Shown here one piece after another: positions 1 to 9,726 of a stretch of DNA of 64,000 bases. The DNA comes from Meconema thalassinum (taxonomy: Eukaryota; Arthropoda; Insecta; Orthoptera; Tettigoniidae), in the NCBI GenBank assembly GCA_946902985.2, contig OX336395.1:290527065-290591064 (forward strand). Reading direction: 5' to 3'. The translations under genes were made by a program, and so were the position numbers. Under the pieces are notes generated by a model, which worked only from the letters and a program-made list of their open reading frames with translations, was not told the DNA's origin and did no database searches. Numbering within the stretch: the first letter of the stretch is position 1; the number at the start of each line of letters is the position of its first letter.

Positions 1-1176
1 TAGATTTGACTAACGCTCTTAGGTTCCAACGTTCGTCACTAGGAGTCGACTGCGGTGGCATCTAGTAACCAAGTTCATAACTAGTTGTCGTCGACGGTGG
101 CGTTCGGTGGCAAAAGTAGAAACTACTTGAAAATTGATTTCTGCAGTCCTTACTTGAATTTAAAAAAACAGATAACACACACTAAAACAGCCATCATAAT
201 TAACAGATTCTACACACACCCAGAGTACACGGGGCTACATGACCGCGTTGTCGCAGCCCCTAAACTAAGGAACCAACCAACCGTCTGAAAGGTGTCAAAT
301 ACGTGTTGGTCGCTAACTAGTAACCTTAAAAGTTATTGCTGCCAAATAATTCATCTCACCTCATTCTCGACTACGTGGAAGCGGATATAAAATTGATTAG
401 ACGTAGAGTGTGATTGATTAGTTAGTCGTTTTAAGGGGATGAACAGTGAGGTGTGATTGATGCCCGTGGAAACCACACTCCCAGCTGTGGGAACGGATCG
501 GTCCAGAGGAAGAAATGAACACCACAAACAGTCTGTCTGGTCAGAAAGAGGGCGACCGCACGGACCGCAAAGTGTACCTGACAACAACTCGAGGATTGCA
601 TTTCGGGAAATGACCCAGAACAACAATATTACTGGCGAAACTCGCCAGAGATAACCTGTTCTATTCAGTTGTCCTTTTGCCGTATTTTGATGGAGGCAGG
701 ATTTTTGTTGATGAGATTATAAATGGAATCTACGACAACGATTGATCGTTGAATGACGAAGTAACGCTAAAGCTCAAGATGGAGCATTTTGTGGATTAAC
801 CTAGATGCATCAAACGGGCAGAGATTGAACACATATTTACTTTGTTGTTGTTTCATTTGAGGGCCTTGGACATCGTGGTCATTTAGCCCCGTGTACTTTG
901 GGTGAGTGTAGAATCTGTCTGATAACCGGTGTTAATTGTGATGACTGCATTAGTGTGTGTTATCTGTTTTTAATTCAAGTAAGGTCTGGAGACGATAATA
1001 TCAAGTAGTTCTACTTTCGCTACCAAATGCTACCGTCCACGACACCTAGCTGTGAACTGGCTACTACTAAATGCCATCGCAACTAGCGCCTGTGACGAAC
1101 GTTGGAACTTGCGAGCATTAATCAAACCCAACCTACAAATTTTGGCTTCACACAAGTTTAGTTAGTGGAAGATTCT
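1..1176. repeat. Repeat with long inverted arms (foldback-like)
   Basis: Bases 1-250 are similar to the reverse complement of about 870-1150. Shared blocks include TTCCAACGTTCGTCAC, GATAACACACACTA and GTACACGGGGCTA, in mirrored order. The arms flank about 600 bp (251-869) in which I see no gene; short open frames there resemble nothing. This could be one foldback element or two head-to-head copies of a dispersed repeat, since related sequence recurs near 26340-26450, 33372 and 49410. The left end may be cut by the window edge. Confidence 0.55.
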
Positions 1177-1181
1177 TTTAC

Positions 1182-1420
1182 ATGCCATACATCCATAACA
1201 TCGGTACAAACTGCAATAGTTTTATTCAGGTCAGTTATAATGCCGATTGTCTGCTACGGAATAGAGATTATATGGGAAAAATTAATGATCTTGAAAGGAT
1301 CGAAAAGGTAAAGGCAAGATTCATGAAGAAAGTAATGGGAGTAGGGTGCACTGCCCCTTCTAGATTAGCATATGAACTGCTGAGAGAGTCATATTTTATA
1401 GAAGATATACGTCTAAGTAG
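1182..1420 (+). pseudogene. Non-LTR retrotransposon RT C-terminal fragment (5' part)
   Basis: The reading frame contains IEKVKARFMKKVMGV followed by a YELLRES...EDIRL segment. This is the layout of the post-RT thumb region of jockey-like/related insect LINEs. The frame stops being LINE-like exactly at the Polinton boundary and the same type of protein resumes after it at 18622. It is therefore one old LINE copy split by the provirus. It is a remnant without a start or RT core. Confidence 0.7.
1415..1420. other. Left target-site duplication AAGTAG
   Basis: AAGTAG directly precedes the left terminal inverted repeat and recurs directly after the right one (18616-18621). Six base pairs is the known duplication size for Maverick/Polinton integrases. 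Confidence 0.9.
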
Positions 1421-1511
1421 AGTAGTGGAGTAGTACGGGTTCTGCTTCACTTGACACTCCTGTGCCCAATAAACCAACATGGCCGCCGCGCGAAGTTGAA
1501 ACATTTAAATA

Positions 1512-2335
1512 GACTTTTCTCTCGAACCCATGGTCGGAGTTTCACGAATGAGGTGTTCATAGGACTTGAGGTGACGCCCCTTTGCTATGGACCACTCGTT
1601 ATACTTTTGAAAAAAAAAAAATGAAAATTTTTGTTTTTGAAACTAGGTGATAGTTTGAAAACTAAACATGATAGAACGTTGTGCCATAGCTCAAACGAAT
1701 GGTCTTTATGCCCTTTATTTTCTATAATGAAACTTTTTTATTTTTTATATTTTTTTGAAAACACTCGAATTTTGAAAATCCTATATTTTGGAAACTAGGA
1801 ACTCTACAAAAAAAATTGTTTAACGTAAATCAATGGTCCCTACCCCCTCTACCCCCAAAATAAATTTCAAGTCTCTAGGATGAAAACCTGCAGTAGTGTG
1901 GTAGTGGGGGAGCTGTCTCACTTAGGAAGTTGTGAGCCCCTGCGACCTTGGAATGGAAGGAGCCATGCTAGGAGGGCGTGCTTGGATTCGTTTTTTTCGT
2001 CTCGTTGTGCTCTTTACGGGAATGTAGGTGTCGAAAAGGTGAAAATCTGGAAACACGGTCTTTTTGGGGTAAAAACGTGATTTTAGACTTTTTGCTATAT
2101 CTCGCGAACCAAGTATGCTAGAGACATGAACGAGGGGTCCAAGGACTCGGAGTGACGTCCTCTTTGCTATGGACCACTCGTTATATTTTTAAAAAAAAAT
2201 TGGAAACGCGATTTTGGGGTAAACACGTGTTTTTTGTGATTTTTGCCGATATCTCACGAACCAATAACGCTAGAGACGTGTAGGAGGTGTCCTAGGACTC
2301 GGGGTAACGCCCCCTTTCGAGTGTGGTAGATATTT
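1512..2335. repeat. Degenerate tandem units inside left TIR
   Basis: Three diverged units share the order TCTCGCGAACCAA-like, GCTAGAGAC, GGACTCGG.GTGACG and TTTGCTATGGACCACTCG. They lie near 1512-1610, 2095-2190 and 2250-2335, and are mirrored at about 17700-18530. The outermost unit resembles the tandem array at 53.9-54.9 kb. Confidence 0.6.
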
Positions 2336-2804
2336 TTTCCAAAAATAATTCACAAAGGGCCTAACGCCATACATGTTGAAAAAACGTTTTCTTTTTCTTT
2401 ACCTGTTTATAATGTCCATGAAGCGTGGTGGTTGAGAGAGACGATACGGCTGGGTGTGTGTGCGTTTCAACGAACCTGTCGCTGACCACGGTGGCTGTGC
2501 TCAATAGATCAATCGCTATTTCGGCGGGTCGGTGTATGACAGAGCGAGGGTGCGTTTTCTGATATTTTACCTTTAACGTGTAAACGGTGATGAGAACTAG
2601 GTTCTATGTTGGTCGAAGCGAGTAGAGAAAATAAACTTGCCGACGAGCAGGAGGTGAAGGTCATTTGAGATTATTGGAAGGCGTTGATCTGACTTGACAA
2701 CAGGTGACGCTTGAAGGTGAAATAATCTTACCATCGTGGTGGCAGGGGAGTGTGAAAGGCATGCACACACACATTTGTGAAACCACATGTAGGCTAAACC
2801 AGTG

Positions 2805-3027
2805 ACATCCTGTTTTGCTTCGTACGTGACAAAATGCAAGTTCATGTGAAATTTGATCTTTCACAGGTGTTCGCTTGGGTGTTAGCTGTCCACGTGCGCG
2901 ATAACTGTTAACAAGTTACATCCTGTCTTGCTTCGTACGTGACAAAATGCAAGTTCAGGTGAAATTTGATCCGGCACAGGTGTTCGCTTGGGTGTTATCT
3001 GTCCACGTGCACGATAAGAGAATCTTC
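2805..3027. repeat. Two 113-bp direct repeats at inner end of left TIR
   Basis: The block starting ACATCCTG at 2805 repeats at 2918. Both copies carry TACGTGACAAAATGCAAG, GTGTTCGCTTGGGTGTTA and an E-box-like CCACGTGC. The pair is mirrored at about 17014-17236. It lies directly upstream of the polymerase leader on the left and beyond the integrase on the right, so a promoter or replication role is possible (inference). Confidence 0.75.
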
Positions 3028-3064
3028 AAAGCGTGGGAAAAATGATTATACATGCAACATAGCA

Positions 3065-3073
3065 TATATAAAG
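3065..3073 (+). promoter_or_regulatory. TATA box upstream of polB
   Basis: TATATAAAG lies just inside the left TIR and is the clearest TATA box before the polymerase gene. The ATG is about 600 bp downstream, so a long leader, possibly spliced, is implied. Confidence 0.5.
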
Positions 3074-3200
3074 ACATGTCGTTATCATTTCCACGCTCAC
3101 TTAAGTGACTACCTTTGAACACACTGCGTTGCAAGAAACCCCTGGTCTTGTTTATCAGTTTTGGTGTTGGTAGAAAATACTTAACCTTGTTGTGGGGTAG

Positions 3201-3299
3201 GTATATATTTATTTATATATTTATTGATTTTTATATAAATACATGCAATTATTTATTGATTAGGTAATTAATGATTTTTATTTATTTATTTGTTTGCAG
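3201..3299 (+). other. Possible 5'-leader intron 1 of polB
   Basis: A donor-like TAG|GTATAT at 3201 is followed by a T-rich tract and TTTGCAG| ending at 3299. The size (99 bp) is normal for insect introns. Predicted from splice-site form only. Confidence 0.3.
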
Positions 3300-3429
3300 A
3301 TAACGTGTATAGCCTACCTGTCGTGTGTCTGTGGGAAATATATATTAAAGAAAGAGAGAAAGACAGAAAAGAAAACCATTTCCACACTAGCCCACGAGAC
3401 GGGAATATAGCAAAGCATTATACGTCAAG

Positions 3430-3541
3430 GTGAGATTTGTTTTATTATATAATATAACCTGTTTGATTTTGTTTTGTTTATGAAATACATAAACTATATG
3501 GAATGGATATACTTATGGTGGTTTATTTTATTTCTTTTTAG
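3430..3541 (+). other. Possible 5'-leader intron 2 of polB
   Basis: CAAG|GTGAG at 3430 is a strong donor, and TTTCTTTTTAG ending at 3541 is a strong acceptor after a pyrimidine tract. Its removal would shorten the leader before the ATG at 3669. No transcript evidence is available here. Confidence 0.35.
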
Positions 3542-3668
3542 ATATTTGGAGAAAAAAAAGGGTTCACTGCTACAGCAAATACAGTTGAAAACCAAGTGGC
3601 TTTAGAGTGGAACCATTGTCAAGCAGTCTACAGCTGAAAACTCAGGTGAGAGTGTTCTTTCTAAAATA

Positions 3669-6600
3669 ATGTCATTTGCTACTGCTACCGATAGCCTAAC
3701 TTGGGAACCTCTAAACAGTTGTTTCAAATCACGTGTGTGCTCTGGCCGCGTAGTCAATGTTAGAAAAAGTTTGATTCCCAAAGAATTTTTACAATCTTGT
3801 TTTGAAATTTTTAAAATTGAAATTTGCACAGCGCAAAGGTTGCATACGGCTTTAAAGGTGAATACAGAACTAGTGTGCGATTTCATATATAAAAAGAAGG
3901 ACGTAGAGCATAAAGAGACATTTTATATTTGCAGTAAAATGCAAGAGCTATTCATAGCCCATAATTTGGAACAGTGGTATGAAACCCACGTGGTGAATGC
4001 CTTGCTATCAAAATTTGATAAACTGCAACAAGGACCGAGTGGCCTTGCCTTAGACAAAATTCACCATTTACAAATCAACATTTGTCATTTCAACCCGTTG
4101 AATGCTGGGTCTAGCTTTATTAAAACACCACCAGCAATAGCATTGAAAAAGGCTGTGGTAAATATTAAGAATTATGACAATGATTGCTTTCTGTGGTCCA
4201 TGGCCGCGTATTTGCAGCCAGCACAAGACCGTAATGGTTCTCGACCAGGAAAGTACAAGGCCAAGTTTGATGAATTGAAACAAACGTTAAATTTAACTCG
4301 AGTGTCGTTCCCTATGGACTTAACCGAGATCCATAGGTTTGAACAAGACAACCAGGACTTTTCGTTCATGGTGTATGGCCTTGATGGTGATGAGATTGTG
4401 GGTCCTCTTTATGCCACAAAAGAACCGAAACGACACCACATTCATCTTTTATATCTGTCTGAGGGAGAGGTGAATCACTATTGCCTTATTAAGAGCCTAA
4501 GTAGATTGCTAAGCAGTCAAATGTCAAAGGACAAGTGTGCAAAACATATTTGTGACCGTTGCTTGCAATATTTTACAACCTCCATGCTCTTAGAACGTCA
4601 TAGGGTAGATTGTGTTACTCAGGAAGCGGTGAGACTGATATTGCCACAAGGGGACAAGGCTGTGTTAAACTTTAAAGACATTCATAAGCGTGACACTGTT
4701 CCCTATGTGGTATATGCAGATTTCGAAGCACTCACCACACCCATGGCGGGATGTGAACCAGATCCCACCGTTAGCTCAACCACACCCATTCAAAAACATG
4801 AACCCTTTGCCATAGGATTTAATGTGGTGTGTGCCTACGACCCCACGCAATCCGTTTACAAATACCGCGAGGGGCCAGATTGTGCCAAATGGTTCTTGGA
4901 TGAACTTGTCAAGTTGACCGACCATGTACAGGAATTACTGGACCACCCAGTACCCATGAGCCTATCTCCAGAACAACAGCAGCAGTATGAGCATGCCATG
5001 ACATGCCATATCTGCGAAAAGCCTATTTTAAGTGGAGAGGAAAAAGTCAGAGACCACTCGCATTTTACAGGGGAGTTTCGTGGAGCTGCGCACAGCAAAT
5101 GCAACTTGAGCTTTCCAGCTCCTCGTTTCATCAGTGTCTTTTTCCACAATCTGGCGAATTATGACATTCAGTTTTTGATTCGTGAATTGGGCCATGTCAA
5201 TAAGGGCTCGTTTACCATTATTCCCCAAAACCATGAGCGTTTTACAGCCCTGACATGGTGGTTGGGCGACTTTAGCATTCGATTTTTGGATTCCTTTAAG
5301 TTTATGGCATCCTCGCTAGACAGCCTTGTGAATGGCTTGAATGAGGAGGAATTAAAAAATACTAGAATGCATTTTAATGATCCTGAGCAATTTCAGTTGT
5401 GCATTCGGAAAGGTATATTCCCGTATGATTTCTGCAACAGCTGGGACGTGTTAAAGCAAAGAAAACTCCCTCCACAAGAGAAATTTTACTCGAAACTAAC
5501 ACGCAGTACCGTTTCCGATGAAGACTATGCACATGCATGTCAAGTTTGGCGAGTGTTTGGCATGAACACGCTAAGTGAATATGCTTTGCATTACCTAAAA
5601 CTGGATGTATTGCTGCTCACTGATGTGTTTGAAAAATTCCGTGAGTTGTGTCAACACATTTACGGTCTTGACCCGGCTCGCTATTATACGAGTCCTGGAC
5701 TCTCGTTTGATGCCGCTTTGAAATACACTCAAGTGGAATTGGATTTACTCACTGACGTAGACATGGTTCTATTTTTTGAAAAGGGCATTCGTGGCGGCTT
5801 TGTGTCACTTAACCAACGCCATGCCGAAGCGAACAATGTCTACATGCCTGATTATTCACTAGACAAACCAGAATCGTACTTAATGTACTATGACGTGAAT
5901 AATTTGTACGGTTACGCCATGAGTCAGCCTTTGCCCTATGGAAAGTTTGCTTGGCTGACAGAGAAACAAGTGTCAGAATTTGATGTAATGAAGGCTAGCC
6001 AAGAAACAGGCTGTGGATATGTGCTAGAAGTGGATATTGAATATCCCTCATTCTTGTATGATGAACATGCCGATTTCCCATTCTGCCTTGAGCAAATGGT
6101 TCCCCCTGACAGTAAAGTGAAGATTGAAAAACTCATGGGCACACTTTACAACAAAAATCGGTATGTGGTACATATCCAAATGTTGGTGCAATGCCTCGCC
6201 CAAGGCTTGGTGTTGAAGAAAATCCACAGGGGTATTTCTTTTGCTCAAAAAGCATGGCTTGAGCCATACATGCGACTCAACACAGAGCACCGACAAATGG
6301 CAACACAGCAGTTTGAAATTAATTTTTTTAAATTAATGAACAACTGCATCTATGGCAAGTCCATGGAGAATGTCCGCAAATACCGTGACATTAAATTGGT
6401 GAATGTCTGGGAGGGGCGGTGGGGTGCCCGGCGGTACATTGCCAAGCCAAATTTCAAATCGATCAAAATTATCGATGAGGATTTAGCTACTATTGAAATG
6501 AGTAAGACCAGCGTGACCATGGATAAGCCCATTTACTTGGGTCAAGTCATTTTAGACTTTTCTAAATCGGTCATGTATCGATTCCACTATGAGTTTGCCA

Positions 6601-7118
6601 AACGCCATTTTGAGGACGTCTCTCTTTTGTATATGGACACGGACTCATTCATTTACCACATTCGCCACTGCAACCCCTATGACGTCATGAGGCAACATAG
6701 TGACTGGTTCGACACCTCTTGCTATAGCGCTGACAACGTGTTTCAGCTGCCCATAAAAAACAAAAAGAAAATGGGCGTTTTAAAAGATGAATGCGGTGAT
6801 TCCATTATGACGGAATTCGTAGGTTTGGCCTCAAAAATGTATGCTTACCGCACACTCGACTGTAAGGAAGCCAAAAGAGCAAAAGGTGTAGGTAGGGCAG
6901 TGGTAAAATCGCTACGTGTAGACGATTACCTAGCGGTTTTACGCACGGGCAAAGCTATGTCTCATACACAGTGCAGGATACAATCCAGCAACCATCATTT
7001 GTATCTTGTGGAACAGAGAAAACGCACCCTCGCCTCCATGGATAACAAACGTGTGTGGGCTAATGACCTGCTCACCAGCCTGCCCTGGGGTTATGATCGC
7101 AACGAGGAGGAGGTGTGA
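3669..7118 (+). CDS. polB: Protein-primed family B DNA polymerase (Polinton PolB)
   Basis: This 1,149-residue polymerase replicates the element by protein priming. Exonuclease motifs are YADFEAL (about residue 348), HNLANYDIQF (about 492) and YALHYLKLDVLLL (about 637). Polymerase motif A is YYDVNNLYGYAM (about 740), a KL..TL..K.RYVVHI TPR-type segment follows, motif B is NNCIYGKSMENVRKY (about 891) and motif C is YMDTDSF (about 987). A C2H2-like finger (about 289-320) and a CHIC...HSKCN zinc/HNH-like insert (about 445-478) precede the exonuclease core. The length is typical of insect Polintons. All catalytic acidic residues are present and there is no internal stop. The ATG at 3669 is the first in a long frame. 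A TATA box and two possible leader introns lie upstream. Confidence 0.97.
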   Translation: MSFATATDSLTWEPLNSCFKSRVCSGRVVNVRKSLIPKEFLQSCFEIFKIEICTAQRLHTALKVNTELVCDFIYKKKDVEHKETFYICSKMQELFIAHNLEQWYETHVVNALLSKFDKLQQGPSGLALDKIHHLQINICHFNPLNAGSSFIKTPPAIALKKAVVNIKNYDNDCFLWSMAAYLQPAQDRNGSRPGKYKAKFDELKQTLNLTRVSFPMDLTEIHRFEQDNQDFSFMVYGLDGDEIVGPLYATKEPKRHHIHLLYLSEGEVNHYCLIKSLSRLLSSQMSKDKCAKHICDRCLQYFTTSMLLERHRVDCVTQEAVRLILPQGDKAVLNFKDIHKRDTVPYVVYADFEALTTPMAGCEPDPTVSSTTPIQKHEPFAIGFNVVCAYDPTQSVYKYREGPDCAKWFLDELVKLTDHVQELLDHPVPMSLSPEQQQQYEHAMTCHICEKPILSGEEKVRDHSHFTGEFRGAAHSKCNLSFPAPRFISVFFHNLANYDIQFLIRELGHVNKGSFTIIPQNHERFTALTWWLGDFSIRFLDSFKFMASSLDSLVNGLNEEELKNTRMHFNDPEQFQLCIRKGIFPYDFCNSWDVLKQRKLPPQEKFYSKLTRSTVSDEDYAHACQVWRVFGMNTLSEYALHYLKLDVLLLTDVFEKFRELCQHIYGLDPARYYTSPGLSFDAALKYTQVELDLLTDVDMVLFFEKGIRGGFVSLNQRHAEANNVYMPDYSLDKPESYLMYYDVNNLYGYAMSQPLPYGKFAWLTEKQVSEFDVMKASQETGCGYVLEVDIEYPSFLYDEHADFPFCLEQMVPPDSKVKIEKLMGTLYNKNRYVVHIQMLVQCLAQGLVLKKIHRGISFAQKAWLEPYMRLNTEHRQMATQQFEINFFKLMNNCIYGKSMENVRKYRDIKLVNVWEGRWGARRYIAKPNFKSIKIIDEDLATIEMSKTSVTMDKPIYLGQVILDFSKSVMYRFHYEFAKRHFEDVSLLYMDTDSFIYHIRHCNPYDVMRQHSDWFDTSCYSADNVFQLPIKNKKKMGVLKDECGDSIMTEFVGLASKMYAYRTLDCKEAKRAKGVGRAVVKSLRVDDYLAVLRTGKAMSHTQCRIQSSNHHLYLVEQRKRTLASMDNKRVWANDLLTSLPWGYDRNEEEV

Positions 7119-8152
7119 TTTCATTGTTTAATCGTTTATGGGACATAGCTTTATGTAACTTGTAGATTTAGTATTTTGTAAATATTGGTTTCTGTCATTG
7201 TAAATAGTAGATTTTGTAAATAGTGACAACCCACTTGGACCTTTTGCTCTTTAAAATGTTCTATGCAACCTTATTTTTTAATTTTTTTTTTGATTGGTTA
7301 ATAGTGTGATTATTTTAACGCTGTACAAAGTTGAGTTTTTTTGTAAATATGAAATAAGTAAGATTTTTAGTAACTTTAATAACTAGTATTTAATTATTTT
7401 CGTAATGTAAATGATAAACTAAAAAGTTCTTTTGGGATGAGTGTGCATGTCGAGAATGTGCTTTTGGGAATAAATAAAGTGGTTGTGTTTGTTCCCAAAG
7501 ACAGGTGTGAATGTATGAGTGGAGAGAGAAAACTGATGTATATGGTTGACCAGAGCAAACACGGTGAGGTAGGGTGGGTGGGTGGGGAGGGGGTAAATGG
7601 TCACTTATATACTCATTTTGTTTTAAATAGTTTCGTTTTTTCATTGAAATGTGGCAGTCAAAAGACATTATTTTTGTAAAAACAGTCTTACCTGCAGTAG
7701 TCGTAGACCTCGACGTTTCTCCAAACACACATTAACACATTGCAGTATTATCAAGGTCAAGCACTCGCATCAACATCATTGTCAAATCTCAACTTTCGAC
7801 ATACACCAAATGGAAAAAATGTGAAAACAGCAAAATGAAAAATCCATGTTTCCATATCACCAAAAACAGGAAAACTTAAAACGGACATTTTTAAAAACTG
7901 GAAATGGCCACGTGTGAAATTTGAAAATTTAAAAACTTCAAACAGACATTGTTTAAAATGTGTCATCAACAAAATGGAAAAATCCATTTCATCAAAATCA
8001 TAAAACTTGAAACGAACATTTTTCACATCTGTAAATTGCAAAATGACAAATGGCAATGTGTGAAATGTGTAAAATGAAAAAAATCAGCCATCAACATCAC
8101 GATTTCTTAAAATTAAAAATAACAAATCATTATGCTTTGGTATACCTTTGTT
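7119..8152. other. Intergenic region between convergent viral transcription units
   Basis: This AT-rich kilobase separates rightward polB from the leftward gene block. An AATAAATAAA stretch near 7469-7478 could end the polB transcript. About 7780-8100 is built of short degenerate A-rich repeats such as TGAAATTTGAAAATTT and AACTTGAAACGAACATTTTT. Open frames of 60-112 codons here look like low-complexity accidents, so I call no gene. Confidence 0.6.
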
Positions 8153-8158
8153 TTTATT
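8153..8158 (-). terminator. Poly(A) signal for the leftward gene block
   Basis: AATAAA on the minus strand lies about 65 nt past the stop codon of the last leftward gene (PLA2-domain protein). Confidence 0.55.
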
Positions 8159-8221
8159 TCATAGTCATAGTGAATTGACAAAAGAAAAATAGAATACAAA
8201 CAAATCCCAATTCCTCACTCC

Positions 8222-8677
8222 TCAATGTTTATGTCCATGCATTATCAACTTTCCTTTCATAGCACTCATGACAATTAGGGCTGCCATCCTTTCACCCACT
8301 GAGGCATCACTGAATGTGAAACGTTGTTTAGCTTTCTTTAATAACAATTTATCTGCCACATGTCTTAAACCAGGATGACTATGGCGATAAGAAAGGTCAT
8401 GTTCCTTGCATGCTTGATCCAAAAGATTAATGGGTACATCACCACGTTGTAAACGTTTTTCGAGACGAGTTCCAGGGCCGCAAAAACGATAACCTGGAAA
8501 ATGGATTTCGAAAGGTAGGTATTGAATCACTTTGTCAATGACGCCATTGCCAGTACAGGTCTGGCATATCCTTTTCCATCGATGGTAAAAAGGTTTGGTC
8601 TTCCTCCTCCTCTGTGGACGATGTTTGTGTTTGTTGTTGTTGTTGTTGTTGTTGCTTTTTCTCGCCATGACACCCAT
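8222..8677 (-). CDS. Phospholipase A2-domain virion protein
   Basis: The C-terminal half carries a PLA2 signature: FCGPGT calcium-loop motif followed by DQACKEHDLSY with the catalytic HD pair. This arrangement is known from parvovirus VP1 and from Polinton/adintovirus accessory proteins, where the enzyme is thought to help the particle breach endosomal membranes. The N-terminus is strongly basic (RPQRRRKTK) after an asparagine run encoded by a trinucleotide tract. I take ATG 8677 (151 residues); ATG 8668, beginning MARKSN, is equally possible. The upstream extension to 8692 relies on a TTG. The first 140 or so bases overlap the 3' end of the p158 gene in another frame. Followed by a poly(A) signal. 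Confidence 0.8.
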   Translation of the reverse strand: MGVMARKSNNNNNNNKHKHRPQRRRKTKPFYHRWKRICQTCTGNGVIDKVIQYLPFEIHFPGYRFCGPGTRLEKRLQRGDVPINLLDQACKEHDLSYRHSHPGLRHVADKLLLKKAKQRFTFSDASVGERMAALIVMSAMKGKLIMHGHKH

Positions 8678-9011
8678 GGAATGATTCAACAAAGTCTTTA
8701 CATGGACTTTTATGACCGTGATACAGTTTCACTAGCTGGCAAGTCGCACACTGACGCATAGACGGTATTTTTGCCATGGCCACTTGCTTATGGTGATCGT
8801 AATCCGTACAGGGTTGCAATTCACTCAACACAGGGTCTTGAGTCCATGATTTTGGTACATGTTGCCAGATTTCTTTCACTGCATTGGCGGCCACATAATA
8901 AATGAACGACTTGGGCAGCGCCAAGAGTTCCTCTTTGGTAAAACTGTCTAGTTTCTTTTTGCACACAAAGAACTTGCCGATGGCTTTGTCCGTAGCATTG
9001 CCTTTCTCCAT
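8535..9011 (-). CDS. Uncharacterised viral protein p158
   Basis: I do not recognise this 158-residue protein. It starts with a clear ATG at 9011, has an FTKEELLALPKSF segment, several Cys/His pairs in the middle (QCATC...YHGH...C, GCHG), then an eight-glutamine run and an acidic tail (EEEED). Cys/His spacing could form a zinc site, but no family fits. Its 3' end overlaps the PLA2-domain gene by about 140 bp, and the shared CAA repeat is read as Gln here and Asn there. It sits 21 bp downstream of p183 in the same direction. An alternative is that p158 and the PLA2 protein were once one reading frame separated by a slip in the repeat. Confidence 0.6.
   Translation of the reverse strand: MEKGNATDKAIGKFFVCKKKLDSFTKEELLALPKSFIYYVAANAVKEIWQHVPKSWTQDPVLSELQPCTDYDHHKQVAMAKIPSMRQCATCQLVKLYHGHKSPCKDFVESFHGCHGEKKQQQQQQQQTQTSSTEEEEDQTFLPSMEKDMPDLYWQWRH
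8631..8654. repeat. (TTG)8/(CAA)8 trinucleotide tract read in two frames
   Basis: Eight TTG/CAA units lie in the overlap of the p158 and PLA2-domain genes and encode Gln in one and Asn in the other. Confidence 0.9.
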
Positions 9012-9032
9012 GGTATCACGTGCTGTAGATGT

Positions 9033-9584
9033 TTACACGTCGCTTGTAGAAATCTCACTGACGTCATTCACAGGTAAATCTTGAGTTATAATTTTGTTCA
9101 ACAACTCCCAGCAGGCATGAGTGGTTAACCAATGAAAGAGATGCCACGCATGCGATAGGGCTGTATGGGTAATGTTGCCACAGGAACAAGTATCCATGAG
9201 CGTTTGCAGGGAGGGGCAGCCCAACTCCATGAGGTCGATACATTGGCAGTAAGACGCCAAAAATGGTTGCAACCATTGACGTTTTTCATTACCTTTCACA
9301 AATACCACATTGGCCGAGGACAAGTGTGCTTTCATGACCACGTCCAAATATTTATAGGAAATGGTTCCCTGATTCCAGTCTAGTTGCCTATGATTTTCAA
9401 TCCACTGGGTTTGTTTACGGTCTTTTTCACACAACAAATCAAAAGCATGGGGTGGTTTAAATAGCAAATGCGTAGCTTGCGATATCCAAAACGTGGTACA
9501 ATCGATCATGGCCACTTGTTTAAATATAAATTTGTTGTCACCAATTTTAAACCCTTGGCAATCCACAATGAGTGTGCGCAACAT
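9033..9584 (-). CDS. Conserved unknown protein p183, possible RNase H-fold
   Basis: The frame runs to 9611 but that start is TTG; the first ATG is 9584, giving 183 residues beginning MLRTLIVDCQGFKIG. The hydrophobic-strand-Asp-x-x-GFK start, a following FIFKQVAMID strand, then VVFVKGNEKRQWL and later Cys/His (C.CGNITHTALSH) resemble a family of short unknown proteins in invertebrate genomes. An RNase H/exonuclease-like fold is suggested by the first strand and Asp but is not established. It lies between the BIR gene and p158, in the accessory block. No signal peptide or membrane segment is seen. Confidence 0.6.
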   Translation of the reverse strand: MLRTLIVDCQGFKIGDNKFIFKQVAMIDCTTFWISQATHLLFKPPHAFDLLCEKDRKQTQWIENHRQLDWNQGTISYKYLDVVMKAHLSSANVVFVKGNEKRQWLQPFLASYCQCIDLMELGCPSLQTLMDTCSCGNITHTALSHAWHLFHWLTTHACWELLNKIITQDLPVNDVSEISTSDV

Positions 9585-9726
9585 GTTGACGCTTGCCTGG
9601 ACCAAGTTCAACTGACGACTGACTGACGATCAGGTGTGATCATGACATGGACTTACCTGCCATGCTAGTTTCAAAAAAGAAGGTTAGGGTAGGACAGGGG
9701 GACCTGCAAAAATTAGAATTTAAGAA

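Larger units (their letters stand above)
1421..3039. repeat. Polinton left terminal inverted repeat
   Basis: This 1,619-bp repeat matches 17002-18615 in reverse complement, with a few substitutions and small indels; the clearest differences are around 2765-2800. Homology ends inside GCGTGGGAA at 3031-3039. Open frames within the repeat (for example 1880-2080) are duplicated in the other TIR and show no protein features, so I treat it as non-coding. Confidence 0.95.

Noticed and set aside
351..654. Overlapping open frames on both strands
   Set aside because: They shadow each other in a repeat centre and match no family.
1880..2080. 66-codon frame in the left TIR, repeated at 17957-18157
   Set aside because: The duplication follows from the TIR; no protein features and low-complexity context.
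2597..2864. Frames in the inner TIR, also at 17177-17440
   Set aside because: Produced by the 113-bp direct repeats and TIR symmetry; not conserved as protein between the two TIRs.
7390..8056. Frames of 61-112 codons between the convergent viral units
   Set aside because: AT-rich, repetitive sequence; residues look random and starts are weak.
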